From: Psychrobacillus sp. FSL K6-4046
GTDB taxonomy: Bacteria > Bacillota > Bacilli > Bacillales_A > Planococcaceae
Length of the DNA: 64,000 nt
Reading direction: 5' to 3'
NCBI RefSeq assembly: GCF_038624605.1
Contig: NZ_CP152020.1
Span: forward strand, 1,233,312 to 1,297,311
Under the pieces are notes generated by a model that saw only the letters and a program-made list of their open reading frames with translations, was not told the DNA's origin and ran no database searches. The stretch's first letter is position 1. Each line of letters starts with the position of its first letter. Made by a program: the position numbers and the translations under genes. Below, one piece after another: positions 33,528-43,479 of the stretch.

Positions 33528-34181
33528 ATGAATACACGAGAAAAAATTGCGAGAAGAGCAGAAAAAGAAATTGAAAATGGGAACTACGTGAATTTAGGAA
33601 TAGGTATTCCAACCTTAGTTGCCAACTTTATATCTCCAGATAAAACAGTTGTGCTTCAATCAGAAAATGGTCTTTTAGGTATCGGACCATATCCAACTGA
33701 GCAAGAAGTCGATCCAGATCTTATCAACGCTGGGAAGGAAACAGTTACTACCATTCCGGGTTCTTCCTTCTTTTCAAGTGCTGAGTCATTTGCCATGATA
33801 CGCGGGGGGCACGTAGACGTTGCAATTTTAGGGGCAATGGAGGTTTCCGAAAAGGGAGACTTAGCTAACTGGATGATTCCAGGTAAGATGATTAAAGGAA
33901 TGGGCGGCGCAATGGATTTAGTGCATGGTGCCAAAAAAATTATCGTAATTATGGACCACTGCGCGAAGGATGGTTCTGCAAAGATTAAAAAACAATGTGA
34001 GCTTCCTTTAACAGGTAAAGCCGTTGTGAATAAAATCATAACAGAACGGGCAATGATTGAAGTAACAGAAGATGGGCTAGAATTAAAAGAAGTATTTGAG
34101 GGATATTCTGTGCAGGATATTATAGATGCTACGGAAGCTGATTTAATCATTAAAGACGTAAAAGAGAATGTAGCTATTTAA
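33528..34181 (+). CDS. scoB: 3-oxoacid CoA-transferase subunit B
   Basis: B subunit with the catalytic Glu in [12 protein letters not shown] (E46), [11 protein letters not shown], and [38 protein letters not shown] precedes the ATG. 217 residues. Pairs with scoA as a hetero-oligomer. No substrate specificity beyond 3-oxoacids can be read. Confidence 0.95.
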   Translation: MNTREKIARRAEKEIENGNYVNLGIGIPTLVANFISPDKTVVLQSENGLLGIGPYPTEQEVDPDLINAGKETVTTIPGSSFFSSAESFAMIRGGHVDVAILGAMEVSEKGDLANWMIPGKMIKGMGGAMDLVHGAKKIIVIMDHCAKDGSAKIKKQCELPLTGKAVVNKIITERAMIEVTEDGLELKEVFEGYSVQDIIDATEADLIIKDVKENVAI

Positions 34182-34217
34182 TTTAGTGTTTTTTTCGATA
34201 TTTGATGAGAGTGCATC

Positions 34218-34246
34218 TTGTGTTTTCTTTTCATTTCAATTAGAAT
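34218..34246 (+). promoter_or_regulatory. Sigma-A promoter of the leuS leader
   Basis: TTGTGT, 17 nt, TAGAAT, ending just before the T-box leader. Confidence 0.65.
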
Positions 34247-34269
34247 TAATGCAATAACCATAAATAATT

Positions 34270-34510
34270 TTCGACTAAGACAAGGAATAGTAAATAACAC
34301 TCGTTTCTAAAGAGAGCTAACGTATGGTGCAAGTTAGTGTTACGAATTATTGAACTCGCCTTTGAGTCTGTATAAGTGAACGATTAGTAGCTTATACCGT
34401 TTTCCGCGTTAAGGAGACAAGTTGAGTGGAATTTTTCACTAATTTGGGTGGTACCGCGTGAGTATATCTCTCGTCCCTTAAGTTTTTTAAGGGGCGAGTT
34501 TTTTTATTTG
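34270..34510 (+). promoter_or_regulatory. T-box riboswitch (leucine) of leuS
   Basis: Stem I has AGAGAGCTAACG and GGTGCAAGTTAG; the specifier loop reads GAACTCGCC with CTC (34355-34357, Leu). The T-box bulge is TTGGGTGGTACCGCG (34444-34458). A terminator follows (CTCGTCCCTTAAG / TTAAGGGGCGAG and T run, 34469-34508). Uncharged tRNA-Leu should favour read-through to leuS. Confidence 0.93.
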
Positions 34511-34572
34511 GTGTTGTTTTTAATGGTGAAATGACGGTTTAGACAACACCATTACTTGAAGGAGGAAGAAAA

Positions 34573-36984
34573 ATGAGCTTTAATCATGAAGCAATTGAGC
34601 AAAAGTGGCAAAGGTATTGGAAAGAAAACAAAACATATAAAATGATTGACGATCCTTCCAAACCAAAATTTTATGCATTAGATATGTTCCCATATCCATC
34701 TGGAGTTGGACTGCATGTTGGACATCCGCTTGGATATATTGCTACAGATATTTTAAGTGCATATAAACGCAAACAAGGATATAACGTACTTCACCCAATG
34801 GGCTGGGATGCTTTTGGTCTTCCTGCTGAGCAATATGCAATTGACACTGGTAATGATCCAGCGGAGTTCACAGCAAAAAATATTGCAACATTCAAACGTC
34901 AAATGATGGATCTTGGATTCTCATATGATTGGGATCGTGAAATTAATACAACGGATCCTTCCTATTACAAGTGGACACAATGGATCTTTATCCAGCTTTA
35001 TAAAAAAGGCTTAGCATATGTGGATGAAGTGCCGGTAAACTGGTGTCCTGCATTAGGTACAGTGTTAGCAAACGAAGAGGTAATCGATGGGCTATCCGAG
35101 CGTGGGGGACATCCAGTAGAACGTCGTCCAATGCGTCAATGGGTTCTTCGTATTACTGCTTATGCAGATAGATTGTTAGAGGATTTAGATGACCTTGATT
35201 GGCCTGAGAGCTTAAAGGAAATGCAACGTAACTGGATTGGACGTTCAGAAGGTGCAGAGCTTACATTTGAAGTTGTGGATACTGATCAATCATTCCAAGC
35301 ATTTACAACTCGTCCCGACACGATTTTTGGTGCAACGTATGCGGTATTGGCACCTGAGCATAAATTAGTGGATACTATTACAACTCCAGAGCAAATGGAG
35401 GCAGTGCAAGCATATAAAGATCAAGTTAAATTGAAAAGTGATTTAGAACGTACTGATCTTGCTAAGCATAAAACAGGTGTATTCACTGGTGCTTATGCAA
35501 TTAATCCAGTGAGTGGTGAAAAAATGCCAATCTGGATCGCTGATTACGTTTTAGCGACATATGGAACTGGTGCTATTATGGCAGTTCCAGCACATGATGA
35601 GCGTGATTATGAGTTCGCAAAACAATTTGATCTTCCAATTGTAGAAGTAGTTTCTGGTGGAAATGTTGAAGAAGCTGCCTACACAGAGGATGGCGTACTT
35701 GTTAATTCTGATTTCTTAAACGGGCTAAATAAACAAGACGCAATCGCTAAAGCAATTGAATGGTTTGAAGCAAATGGAAAAGGTGAGAAGAAAATTACTT
35801 ACCGTCTACGTGACTGGTTATTTAGCCGTCAGCGTTATTGGGGAGAGCCAATTCCAATCATTCATTGGGAAGATGGAACTTCAACTCCAGTAGACGAATC
35901 AGAGCTTCCGCTTATGCTTCCTGTGACTACAGACATTAAGCCAAGTGGAACAGGAGAGTCTCCATTAGCTAATATTGAAGAATGGGTAAATGTAGTAGAT
36001 CCAGTCACTGGTAAAAAAGGACGTCGTGAAACCAATACAATGCCTCAATGGGCAGGTAGCTGCTGGTATTATATTCGCTATATCGATCCACATAATGACG
36101 AAGCGCTTATTGACCCTGAGCTAGTAAAACGCTGGTTGCCAGTGGATCTTTATGTAGGTGGAGCAGAGCATGCTGTACTTCACTTGCTATATGCACGTTT
36201 CTGGCATAAATTCCTTTATGACATTGGTGTTGTAGCAACTAAAGAGCCATTCCAAAAGTTATTCAATCAAGGGATGATCTTAGGTGAAAATCACGAGAAA
36301 ATGTCCAAGTCAAAAGGAAATGTAGTAAATCCGGATGATATCGTGAAAAGCCATGGAGCAGATTCACTTCGTTTATATGAAATGTTCATGGGACCACTTG
36401 ACTCTTCTAAGCCATGGTCCACAAACGGCTTAGACGGCTCACGTCGATTCCTAGATCGTATTTGGAGACTTTTCGTAACAGAGGAAGGAACGCTAAGTCC
36501 TAAAGTAAGCGATACTTCATCAGACAACATGGAAAAGGTATATCACCAAACGGTTAAAAAGGTAACAGAGGATTACGAAGGAATGCACTATAATACAGCA
36601 ATCTCTCAAATGATGGTATTCATCAATGAAGGATATAAAGCTGAGAAAATCTCTAAAGAATATGTAGAGGGCTTCATTAAGCTTATTTCTCCTATCGTAC
36701 CTCATATTTCTGAAGAGCTTTGGAGCATACTAGGTCATGAGGGATCTGTTGCTTATGAATCTTGGCCAACATTCGATGAGTCGAAGCTTGTGGATAATGA
36801 AGTTGAAATCCCTGTCCAAATTAAAGGGAAGGTTCGTGCGAAGCTTGTCGTTTCAAAAGATGCTACGAAGGATGAGCTAGAAGCATTAGCTTTAGCATCT
36901 GAACAGGTTCAACAATGGATTGATGGCAATGAGATCAAAAAAATCATCGCAATACCTGGTAAAATGGTGAACATCGTAATTTAA
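34573..36984 (+). CDS. leuS: Leucyl-tRNA synthetase
   Basis: Charges tRNA-Leu. HIGH motif as HVGH (48-51, in [15 protein letters not shown]) and KMSKS at 576-580. Editing (CP1) domain with [19 protein letters not shown] and [18 protein letters not shown]. 803 residues is normal. Start with GGAGGAAG upstream. Under a leucine T-box. Confidence 0.98.
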   Translation: MSFNHEAIEQKWQRYWKENKTYKMIDDPSKPKFYALDMFPYPSGVGLHVGHPLGYIATDILSAYKRKQGYNVLHPMGWDAFGLPAEQYAIDTGNDPAEFTAKNIATFKRQMMDLGFSYDWDREINTTDPSYYKWTQWIFIQLYKKGLAYVDEVPVNWCPALGTVLANEEVIDGLSERGGHPVERRPMRQWVLRITAYADRLLEDLDDLDWPESLKEMQRNWIGRSEGAELTFEVVDTDQSFQAFTTRPDTIFGATYAVLAPEHKLVDTITTPEQMEAVQAYKDQVKLKSDLERTDLAKHKTGVFTGAYAINPVSGEKMPIWIADYVLATYGTGAIMAVPAHDERDYEFAKQFDLPIVEVVSGGNVEEAAYTEDGVLVNSDFLNGLNKQDAIAKAIEWFEANGKGEKKITYRLRDWLFSRQRYWGEPIPIIHWEDGTSTPVDESELPLMLPVTTDIKPSGTGESPLANIEEWVNVVDPVTGKKGRRETNTMPQWAGSCWYYIRYIDPHNDEALIDPELVKRWLPVDLYVGGAEHAVLHLLYARFWHKFLYDIGVVATKEPFQKLFNQGMILGENHEKMSKSKGNVVNPDDIVKSHGADSLRLYEMFMGPLDSSKPWSTNGLDGSRRFLDRIWRLFVTEEGTLSPKVSDTSSDNMEKVYHQTVKKVTEDYEGMHYNTAISQMMVFINEGYKAEKISKEYVEGFIKLISPIVPHISEELWSILGHEGSVAYESWPTFDESKLVDNEVEIPVQIKGKVRAKLVVSKDATKDELEALALASEQVQQWIDGNEIKKIIAIPGKMVNIVI

Positions 36985-36991
36985 TAAATAA

Positions 36992-37033
36992 TAAAGCTGC
37001 TTAATCTCCTTGTGAGATAAGCAGCTTTTTTGT
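36992..37033 (+). terminator. Terminator of leuS
   Basis: AAGCTGCTTA...TAAGCAGCTT followed by TTTTTT. Confidence 0.92.
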
Positions 37034-37116
37034 GAAGTAAAGCGAGAAATAAATCATTGAGATTTTATAAAAAGTTCAAATATAATTACAAAGAAAACAT
37101 GAACAAATAGATGGAT

Positions 37117-37330
37117 GATTTCCGCTCCCCCCGCGGAAAGCGTCCGCCGAAAGCGAAAATCAATTCTACTTTCTTTTTATAAAAGTCTTTACTTTTCATA
37201 GCATCTATTAATTGTTCGTGTTCTTCCTCAATATGAAATTATTCATGCTTTCTAGTTAAGAGGACATTACATTGCAGCACCTGCTGATTGCTAACCCCAT
37301 GGAAAGCGTCCGCTTAGAACGTGAGTCTGC
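37117..37330. repeat. Fragments of a GC-rich dispersed repeat
   Basis: GATTTCCGCTCCCCCCGCGG, then AAAGCGTCCGCCGAAAGCG (37117-37158) and, further on, CCATGGAAAGCGTCCGCTTA (37297-37316). These are pieces of the common Bacillales intergenic repeat GATTTCCGC...GGAAAGCGTCCGCC, related in style to part of the 374-bp element. The rest of the leuS-trpG gap holds only a possible small gene. Confidence 0.5.
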
Positions 37331-37357
37331 CTTATCTTGTTGTAACTACTTAAGAAA

Positions 37358-37447
37358 TCAGGAAGCGCCTTCTTCATTTCGAAACATGAATTTCAATGAA
37401 AGTAACCCCACAACATGAACTATAATTATACCAATCGCAGCTACCAT
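37358..37447 (-). CDS. Possible 29-residue membrane peptide downstream of trpG
   Basis: MVAAIGIIIVHVVGLLSLKF followed by a short charged tail MFRNEEGAS. AGGGAGA stands about seven bases before the ATG, 20 bases after the trpG stop. One membrane helix. No homologue known to me; it may be a small gene of the trpEG transcript or chance. Confidence 0.4.
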   Translation of the reverse strand: MVAAIGIIIVHVVGLLSLKFMFRNEEGAS

Positions 37448-37466
37448 GAAAATCTCCCTTCGAAGG

Positions 37467-38039
37467 TTAATTTAACGTATCTATAAAACCTTTCATCAGT
37501 AGAGTCCCTTGCTCAGTTCCGATAGACTCTGGATGAAATTGAAATCCATACAGAGGGTAGTCACTGTGTTTAATAGCCATTATTTCCAGGTCGTCCTCAG
37601 CTCTAGCCAGTACCTCAAAGCAATCTAGTAAGCTGTTCTCTTCAATTACTAGAGAGTGATATCGCATGACGGAGATAGGTCCATCAAAGACGGAAAATAA
37701 TTCATTTTGTGTATGCGATATAGTGGAGGTTTTACCGTGCATAATTGTTTTAGCCTGCACTATATTTGCTCCAAATGCAGCCCCAATAGATTGGTGACCT
37801 AGGCAGATTCCAAGGATAGGATACTTCTTATATAATGCTTGAATCACTTCAATAGAAACACCTGCATCTAATGGATTACCTGGACCAGGAGAGATGACAA
37901 TTGCTTCTGGATGAAGCTCATCTATATCTGAAATGGTAATAGCGTCGTTTCTGACAACCATAACATCTTTCCCAAGCATTCCTAATTGTTGATAAAGGTT
38001 GTACGTAAAGGAATCATAATTATCTATTAGAAGGATCAT
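37467..38039 (-). CDS. trpG: Anthranilate synthase glutamine amidotransferase TrpG (PabA-like)
   Basis: Class I glutamine amidotransferase supplying ammonia to TrpE: C79 in GICLGHQS, H169 and E171 in FQFHPES; IVISPGPGNP oxyanion block. 190 residues. GGAGGTG before the ATG, which overlaps the trpE stop (ATGA). In Bacillus one amidotransferase often also serves p-aminobenzoate synthesis; the Trp T-box upstream argues that anthranilate is its main job here. Confidence 0.9.
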   Translation of the reverse strand: MILLIDNYDSFTYNLYQQLGMLGKDVMVVRNDAITISDIDELHPEAIVISPGPGNPLDAGVSIEVIQALYKKYPILGICLGHQSIGAAFGANIVQAKTIMHGKTSTISHTQNELFSVFDGPISVMRYHSLVIEENSLLDCFEVLARAEDDLEIMAIKHSDYPLYGFQFHPESIGTEQGTLLMKGFIDTLN

Positions 38040-39424
38040 CGAATCACCTCCAACAGTGCTTTTGCTTTGTTTAAGGTTTCCTCATATTCATTTTCCGGAA
38101 TGGAATCATATACTATTCCTGCACCTGCCTGAACATGAGCCATCTGGTCTTTTACAATCATTGTTCGGATGGCCAAGGCGAGGTCCATATCTCCTGTAAC
38201 GGAAATATAACCAACTGCTCCTGCATATACTCCGCGCTTTATAGATTCTAATTCGTTTATAATTTGCATGGCACGGATTTTAGGAGCTCCTGAAACGGTA
38301 CCAGCGGGTAAACAAGCAGCCAAAACGTCTAACGCATGAGTGTCTTTTCTTAAACGACCAGTTACTTCTGAAACTATATGCATGACGTACTTGTACAATT
38401 CAATCTGCATATACTTGTTTACTTGGACCGTACCAATTTCTGATATTTTACCTATATCATTTCTTCCCAAGTCAACAAGCATCCGATGCTCTGCTACTTC
38501 CTTTTCGTCTATCAATAAACTAGCAGCATTTTGCTGATCTTCTTCGGGAGATTTTCCACGAGGCTTTGTACCAGCAATAGGGTTTGTCGTGACATATCCA
38601 TTCTTTACTTTTACAAGACTTTCGGGAGAGGTGCCGAAAACGACGTACGTTCCGAAATCCATATAAAACATGTAAGGTGACGGATTAGAAGTTCTAAGCT
38701 GTCGATAAAGAGAGAAAGGATTCCCAGTGAAAGGGGAGCTAAAACGCTGAGAAATCACTACTTGAAATATGTCGCCTTGTACAATATGTTGCTTAGCTTT
38801 CTCTACCATTTGTTTAAATTCTTCTTTCTGAATCGAAGGCTTAAAAGAAAGCTTCTGTGCTAACTCCTCCTCTTGGTGGGAAGCACTTGCTTGAAGATCC
38901 TCATATATTTCATTAATCGAATCCATCATATTTTTAGAAGTGCGACCGTTCTGGAACAAATCGATTGCTGCAATAGTTATGGTTTGTTTCAAATGATCGT
39001 AAACAAGAAAGGTATCATAAAACAAAGCATGTATATCAGGCATATTTAAATCATCGGGGAGATACTCTCCAATCTGTTCACTGTAAAATGCGGTTTCATA
39101 ACCAAAATAACCTAGCATTCCTCCAAAAAAAGAGAAGGGGTATTGCTCCTTGTGTTCAGGGAGAATGGTTTTTAGTTTTTCTAAAATACCATGTCCTGTG
39201 TGTTCCTTTCTGTGTTCATCTGTAAAGACATAGTGATACTGGTTACCTATTATTTCTGCAACCGGATTAAGTACGATAAACGAATACCGACCGCTCTCCT
39301 CATGCTTAGCAGAGGATTCAAATAGCATTTTCTTTTTTCCTTTTAGTGCATGGTAAATGAAGATGGGAGTCATCATATCTCCTTGGATTTCTTTCATTTC
39401 ATAGCTTCTCGTCTCAACTGTCAT
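38036..39424 (-). CDS. trpE: Anthranilate synthase component I TrpE
   Basis: Forms anthranilate from chorismate with ammonia from TrpG. The N-terminal LFESSAKHEESGRYSFI (34-50) is the LLESS-type site where Trp binds for feedback inhibition. The C-terminal chorismate domain has GTSPESLVKV, PIAGTKPRGK, LVDLGRNDIGKI and GTVSGAPKIRAM. 462 residues. GAGGAG before the ATG. PabB is the alternative, but the T-box with a TGG specifier makes TrpE the better call. Confidence 0.92.
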   Translation of the reverse strand: MTVETRSYEMKEIQGDMMTPIFIYHALKGKKKMLFESSAKHEESGRYSFIVLNPVAEIIGNQYHYVFTDEHRKEHTGHGILEKLKTILPEHKEQYPFSFFGGMLGYFGYETAFYSEQIGEYLPDDLNMPDIHALFYDTFLVYDHLKQTITIAAIDLFQNGRTSKNMMDSINEIYEDLQASASHQEEELAQKLSFKPSIQKEEFKQMVEKAKQHIVQGDIFQVVISQRFSSPFTGNPFSLYRQLRTSNPSPYMFYMDFGTYVVFGTSPESLVKVKNGYVTTNPIAGTKPRGKSPEEDQQNAASLLIDEKEVAEHRMLVDLGRNDIGKISEIGTVQVNKYMQIELYKYVMHIVSEVTGRLRKDTHALDVLAACLPAGTVSGAPKIRAMQIINELESIKRGVYAGAVGYISVTGDMDLALAIRTMIVKDQMAHVQAGAGIVYDSIPENEYEETLNKAKALLEVIR

Positions 39425-39464
39425 TCTCTACACTCTCCTCTTTCTCAGCTCGGCTCATTTACAA

Positions 39465-39715
39465 AAGAATACAAAAAGGCTCTCTATCCAAAAAGGACGG
39501 AGAGCCGTGGTGCCACCTTCATTGATTACTATTGTAATCCACTTGTTTGCAGCGATTAGCTGCTAGTCCTATAACGTAGACAAACGCCAAGGCCTACTGC
39601 CATTTCGGCCTTGGAACTCAGAAGCCCATTCATCATATGCTTTGCACTGACTTGCACCAATCGTCAGCTCTCTATGGCGTCACATATGATTACTACTCTT
39701 CGTCATCGCTCATTA
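39465..39715 (-). promoter_or_regulatory. T-box riboswitch (tryptophan) of trpEG
   Basis: On the minus strand: AGAGAGCTGACG and GGTGCAAGTCAG (stem I), then GAATGGGCTTCTGAG with TGG (Trp) in the specifier place, aligned with GAACTCGCC of the leuS leader. T-box sequence AAGGTGGCACCACGG (39505-39519). Terminator GGCTCTCC...GAGAGCC with TTTTT (39472-39507). Read-through is expected when tRNA-Trp is uncharged. Confidence 0.92.
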
Positions 39716-39721
39716 AAGACC

Positions 39722-39750
39722 ATTGTATTATAAATAATTTAAAAATTCAA
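39722..39750 (-). promoter_or_regulatory. Sigma-A promoter of trpEG
   Basis: On the minus strand TTGAAT, 17 nt, TACAAT, just upstream of the T-box leader. Confidence 0.6.
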
Positions 39751-39784
39751 TGCATTCTTATAAAAGAATCCAAATTTTATCCAA

Positions 39785-41044
39785 TTAATTTAGAAGGCTT
39801 TTTGCAGCACTCATCCCGGCTAGCTTCCCAGTAACAAGGGCAGAGGTGATATTGTAGCCACCAGTATATCCATGTATGTCTAATATTTCTCCACAGAAAT
39901 ATAATCCTTCTTTTTTCTTAGATGCCATCGTTTTTGGCTCAATTTCCTTGATGGAAACTCCACCGCCTGTAACAAAAGCTTTCTCTAGTGGCTGGGTGCC
40001 GTGAACCTTAACGATAAATTGTTTAAAAAGATGGGCAAGAGATCTTATCTTCTCGTGAGAAAGATTTTGGCCATCCTCACTTTCTTGAATTTTCGCTTGC
40101 TCTAACAAAAACAATAGCCACCTTTCAGGAACTAATCCTTTCCAGACGTTTTTAACTGCTTTTTTGGGCTCTTCTTTAATAGAAGACAGAAGCGTTTGGA
40201 ATGTTTCTTCCTCGTTCAAGTGGGGAAGGCTATCAATTCTAACAGAAACCGGGCCACCATTTTTCTTTATTTCCTTTACAACAAATTGGCTGCAACGCAG
40301 AATAGCAGGTCCGCTTAAGCCGAAATGTGTAAAGAGCATGTCCATTTGATGGGTAATGATTACTTTTCCTTTTTTATTTAGAACAGAAACAGCTACATCT
40401 CTTAAGGCTAAGCCTTGGAGCTCCTTCGATTTGATGAAGGTCTCACTAGATAACAGAGGCACCTCCGTTGGATATAAATCAGTTACCGTATGACCAGCCT
40501 TCTCTGCCCACGGGTATCCATCTCCTGTAGAGCCGGTTTGAGGAACAGCTTTACCGCCGACAGCCACTACAACTGCTCCAGCAGTAATTTCTTCGCCTGT
40601 TGCCAATCGAATTCCGATTATCTTTTCTTCGTTCATTAATAATTTAGCAACGGGAGCGTTTAGCTTAATATCTACCTTCAATCTTTTTAATTCGTCCAGA
40701 AGGGCATTCACAACGTCCATTGCCTTGTTAGAGACAGGGAACATTCTACCATGGTCTTCCTCTTTTAATGGGACACCTAAATTCTCAAAGAATGCGATAA
40801 TATCCTCATTATTAAAAACGGAAAACGGGGAAAATAAAAAACGACCGTTTCCGGGAATGTTCTTTACAATTTCCTCCTGAGGAAGCCTATTTGTAACATT
40901 GCATCGTCCTCCGCCAGATATTGCTAATTTCTTTCCTAGCTTGTTGCCTTTTTCGATCAATAAAACCTTTTTGTTTTCAGCACCTGCTGCAGCAGCGGCC
41001 ATAAGTCCTGAGGGACCCCCACCAATTATTATTACGTCATACAT
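39785..41044 (-). CDS. ytfP: FAD-dependent oxidoreductase YtfP (HI0933/BaiN-like)
   Basis: 419-residue flavoprotein: N-terminal dinucleotide motif [15 protein letters not shown] and [21 protein letters not shown] (characteristic HI0933 block); C-terminal [21 protein letters not shown]. Function uncertain; relatives reduce unsaturated bile or fatty acids in other bacteria. Minus-strand single gene, divergent from ytgP. The ribosome site GAAAGTG is weak. Confidence 0.88.
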   Translation of the reverse strand: MYDVIIIGGGPSGLMAAAAAGAENKKVLLIEKGNKLGKKLAISGGGRCNVTNRLPQEEIVKNIPGNGRFLFSPFSVFNNEDIIAFFENLGVPLKEEDHGRMFPVSNKAMDVVNALLDELKRLKVDIKLNAPVAKLLMNEEKIIGIRLATGEEITAGAVVVAVGGKAVPQTGSTGDGYPWAEKAGHTVTDLYPTEVPLLSSETFIKSKELQGLALRDVAVSVLNKKGKVIITHQMDMLFTHFGLSGPAILRCSQFVVKEIKKNGGPVSVRIDSLPHLNEEETFQTLLSSIKEEPKKAVKNVWKGLVPERWLLFLLEQAKIQESEDGQNLSHEKIRSLAHLFKQFIVKVHGTQPLEKAFVTGGGVSIKEIEPKTMASKKKEGLYFCGEILDIHGYTGGYNITSALVTGKLAGMSAAKSLLN

Positions 41045-41148
41045 AGTATATTCACACTTTCACTTTTTTCTTTATTATACATGATTGTAGTTTTGATGAG
41101 ACAGTTGTAAACTGTAATATAGACATTTTAAAGGATTGGACGGGTTAG

Positions 41149-42774
41149 ATGGCATCGAATTTACTAAAAGGGACAATGATTTTAACGGTTGGTCTCTTAT
41201 TATCCAGGATTTTAGGAGTTCTTTATGTAATTCCTTTTTATCAGATAATCGGCGAAGAGTACATTGCCCTTTATCAATACGCTTATACTCCCTATTCAAT
41301 CATGCTAGCAATAGCAGTTTCAGGGGTACCGGTTGCGGTTTCCAAGTTTGTATCGAAATACAATGCATTAGGGGACTATGCGACAGGTAGGAAGCTAATG
41401 AAATCCAGCATGCTTTTAATGAGTATCACTGGTATTTTAGGATTTCTACTGCTTTTCTTTTTAGCAGATCCTATTGCACATATGATTATTAAGGATGATG
41501 AAGCTGATTTTTCTGTAGGTGACGTAGCTTCTGTGATAAAATATGTCAGCTTTGCGGTTATAGTTGTTCCACTTATGAGTTTAATAAGAGGTTTCTTCCA
41601 AGGCTATCAGCGTATGACACCTACTGCGATTTCTCAGCTTTGGGAACAAATTGTACGTATTCTGTTTGTGTTAGCTGGAGGATTTTTTGTAGTATACATA
41701 ATGAAGGGCACAGAAAAGACAGCTGTTTCCTTTGCAGTATTTGCAGCCTTCCTTGGTGCATTGGCGAGTATGGTAGTTCTATATTGGTATTGGAAGAAGC
41801 TGAAGCCCGAATTTAATGTGATGATGAATAATTCTGGTAAAACGAGCTCGGATGTTTCTCTTAGAAATATTTACAAGGAAATCTTAGTTTATACGGTTCC
41901 ATTTGCTCTGGTTGGGGTTATTAACCCTCTTTTCCAATTCATCGATATGATCACCTTTAACAGTGCTATGTCTATTATCGGTATAAGTGGGGATATTTCC
42001 AATATTTTATTAGGAATGTTGAATTTCTCTGCACATAAATTGGTAATGATTCCCGTGATGTTGGCTACTGGATTTAGCATGGCTTTAATACCTTACATTA
42101 CGAGTTATTATGCAAAACGAGATTTTCTTCAAGTGAGAAAATCGCTCGATCAGTCATTTCAAATATTATTATTTCTTACTGTTCCAGCAGCCCTGGGAAT
42201 TGCTGTATTATCAGGGGAGTTTTATCATTTATTTTATGAACAGAGTGAAACCGGTTCAACGGTGTTAGCACACTATGCTCCGGTAGCCATTTTATTTGCC
42301 TTGTATCCAGTGACTACTGCAATCCTACAAGGTATTGATCGTCAAAAGCTGATCATTTTAAATCTTTTATTAGGTATTTTGACAAAGCTGTTGTTAAACA
42401 CACCTTTCATCAAAGCATTTGAAACAGATGGTGCAATTATGGCGACTGCATGTGGTTATTTAGTAGCTATAGGATTGAACTTGTTTGCGATACGAAAAAC
42501 GTTGCATTATAAGTCTACGATGGTAGCAAGAAGAATTCTTCTCATCCTCATCATCAATGCTGTTATGCTTGTACTTGTGTATGTAGTAAAGTCAGGGTTA
42601 CAAAACCTATTTGTAATCGATAGTAAAATGGAGGCGCTGCTAGTTATTATAGTTTGTGCTGGTGTGGGAGCAGCCTTTTATGGCTATGTGACGCTTCGTC
42701 TTGGATTAGCTCAGAAATTACTAGGTGAGAAAGTTACACGTATTGCGAAAAAATTAGGCTTTAAGGAGAAATAA
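41149..42774 (+). CDS. ytgP: Polysaccharide/lipid II flippase YtgP (MurJ-like)
   Basis: 541-residue membrane protein of the MOP superfamily, about 14 helices. Starts LLKGTMILTVGLLLSRILGV, contains FFQGYQRMTPTAISQLWEQ and AVSGVPVAVSKFVSKYN (typical of MurJ/SpoVB-like proteins). In B. subtilis YtgP (MurJ) moves lipid II across the membrane. AAAGGA upstream of the ATG. The pseudouridine synthase starts at the next base. Confidence 0.92.
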   Translation: MASNLLKGTMILTVGLLLSRILGVLYVIPFYQIIGEEYIALYQYAYTPYSIMLAIAVSGVPVAVSKFVSKYNALGDYATGRKLMKSSMLLMSITGILGFLLLFFLADPIAHMIIKDDEADFSVGDVASVIKYVSFAVIVVPLMSLIRGFFQGYQRMTPTAISQLWEQIVRILFVLAGGFFVVYIMKGTEKTAVSFAVFAAFLGALASMVVLYWYWKKLKPEFNVMMNNSGKTSSDVSLRNIYKEILVYTVPFALVGVINPLFQFIDMITFNSAMSIIGISGDISNILLGMLNFSAHKLVMIPVMLATGFSMALIPYITSYYAKRDFLQVRKSLDQSFQILLFLTVPAALGIAVLSGEFYHLFYEQSETGSTVLAHYAPVAILFALYPVTTAILQGIDRQKLIILNLLLGILTKLLLNTPFIKAFETDGAIMATACGYLVAIGLNLFAIRKTLHYKSTMVARRILLILIINAVMLVLVYVVKSGLQNLFVIDSKMEALLVIIVCAGVGAAFYGYVTLRLGLAQKLLGEKVTRIAKKLGFKEK

Positions 42775-43476
42775 ATGCGATTAGATAAATTTCTATCTCA
42801 TATGGGATACGGTACAAGAAGTGAAGTAAAGGTTCTTATTAAATCAAAGGCAATTGAAGTAAACGATGTAGTTGCTAAAAATGGATCTAATCACGTCAAT
42901 GAATTAGAGGATAAAGTAACAGTTTATGGAGAGATAGTGGAATATAGAGAGTTTATCTACTTAATGATGAACAAGCCACCAGGAGTAGTTTCTGCAACGG
43001 AGGATTCTAGAGATCAAACTGTAATTGACCTATTAGATGATGATGTTAAGCATTTTGAGCCCTATCCTGTCGGAAGACTTGATAAGGATACGGTTGGACT
43101 GCTGCTTTTAACTAATGATGGAGCGCTAACACATCGATTATTGTCTCCTAAGAAGGATGTCCCTAAAGTATATTATGCGAAAGTAGCAGGTAGAGTAACA
43201 GAAGAAGATATAGTAGCATTCAAAGAAGGAGTCATTTTGGATGATGGGTATCATACGAAGCCAGGCTACCTGACTATTTTAAAGAGTGACCAAATTTCTG
43301 AAATTGAGTTAACCATCACAGAAGGTAAATTCCATCAAGTGAAAAGAATGTTCCAGGCAGTAGATAAGGAAGTCGTATATTTAAAACGGTTGTCTATGGG
43401 TGCTTTGAAGCTAGATGAGTCATTGGAAGAAGGGTCCTACAGAGAGCTAACGGAAGAGGAATTATTAAGTCTATAA
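42775..43476 (+). CDS. ytzG: 16S rRNA-type pseudouridine synthase, RsuA family (YtzG)
   Basis: N-terminal S4 RNA-binding domain (MRLDKFLSHMGYGTRSEVK) and a RsuA/RluB catalytic domain with D103 in VGRLDKDTVGLLLLT. 233 residues. Its start follows AAGGAG inside the end of ytgP and abuts its stop, so they are co-transcribed. The exact target uridine is not certain. An IS element begins four bases after the stop. Confidence 0.9.
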   Translation: MRLDKFLSHMGYGTRSEVKVLIKSKAIEVNDVVAKNGSNHVNELEDKVTVYGEIVEYREFIYLMMNKPPGVVSATEDSRDQTVIDLLDDDVKHFEPYPVGRLDKDTVGLLLLTNDGALTHRLLSPKKDVPKVYYAKVAGRVTEEDIVAFKEGVILDDGYHTKPGYLTILKSDQISEIELTITEGKFHQVKRMFQAVDKEVVYLKRLSMGALKLDESLEEGSYRELTEEELLSL

Positions 43477-43479
43477 CAA

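Noticed and set aside
33656-34150. 164-codon minus-strand frame opposite scoB
   Set aside because: Long only by codon bias; scoB on the other strand has all family motifs and a ribosome site.
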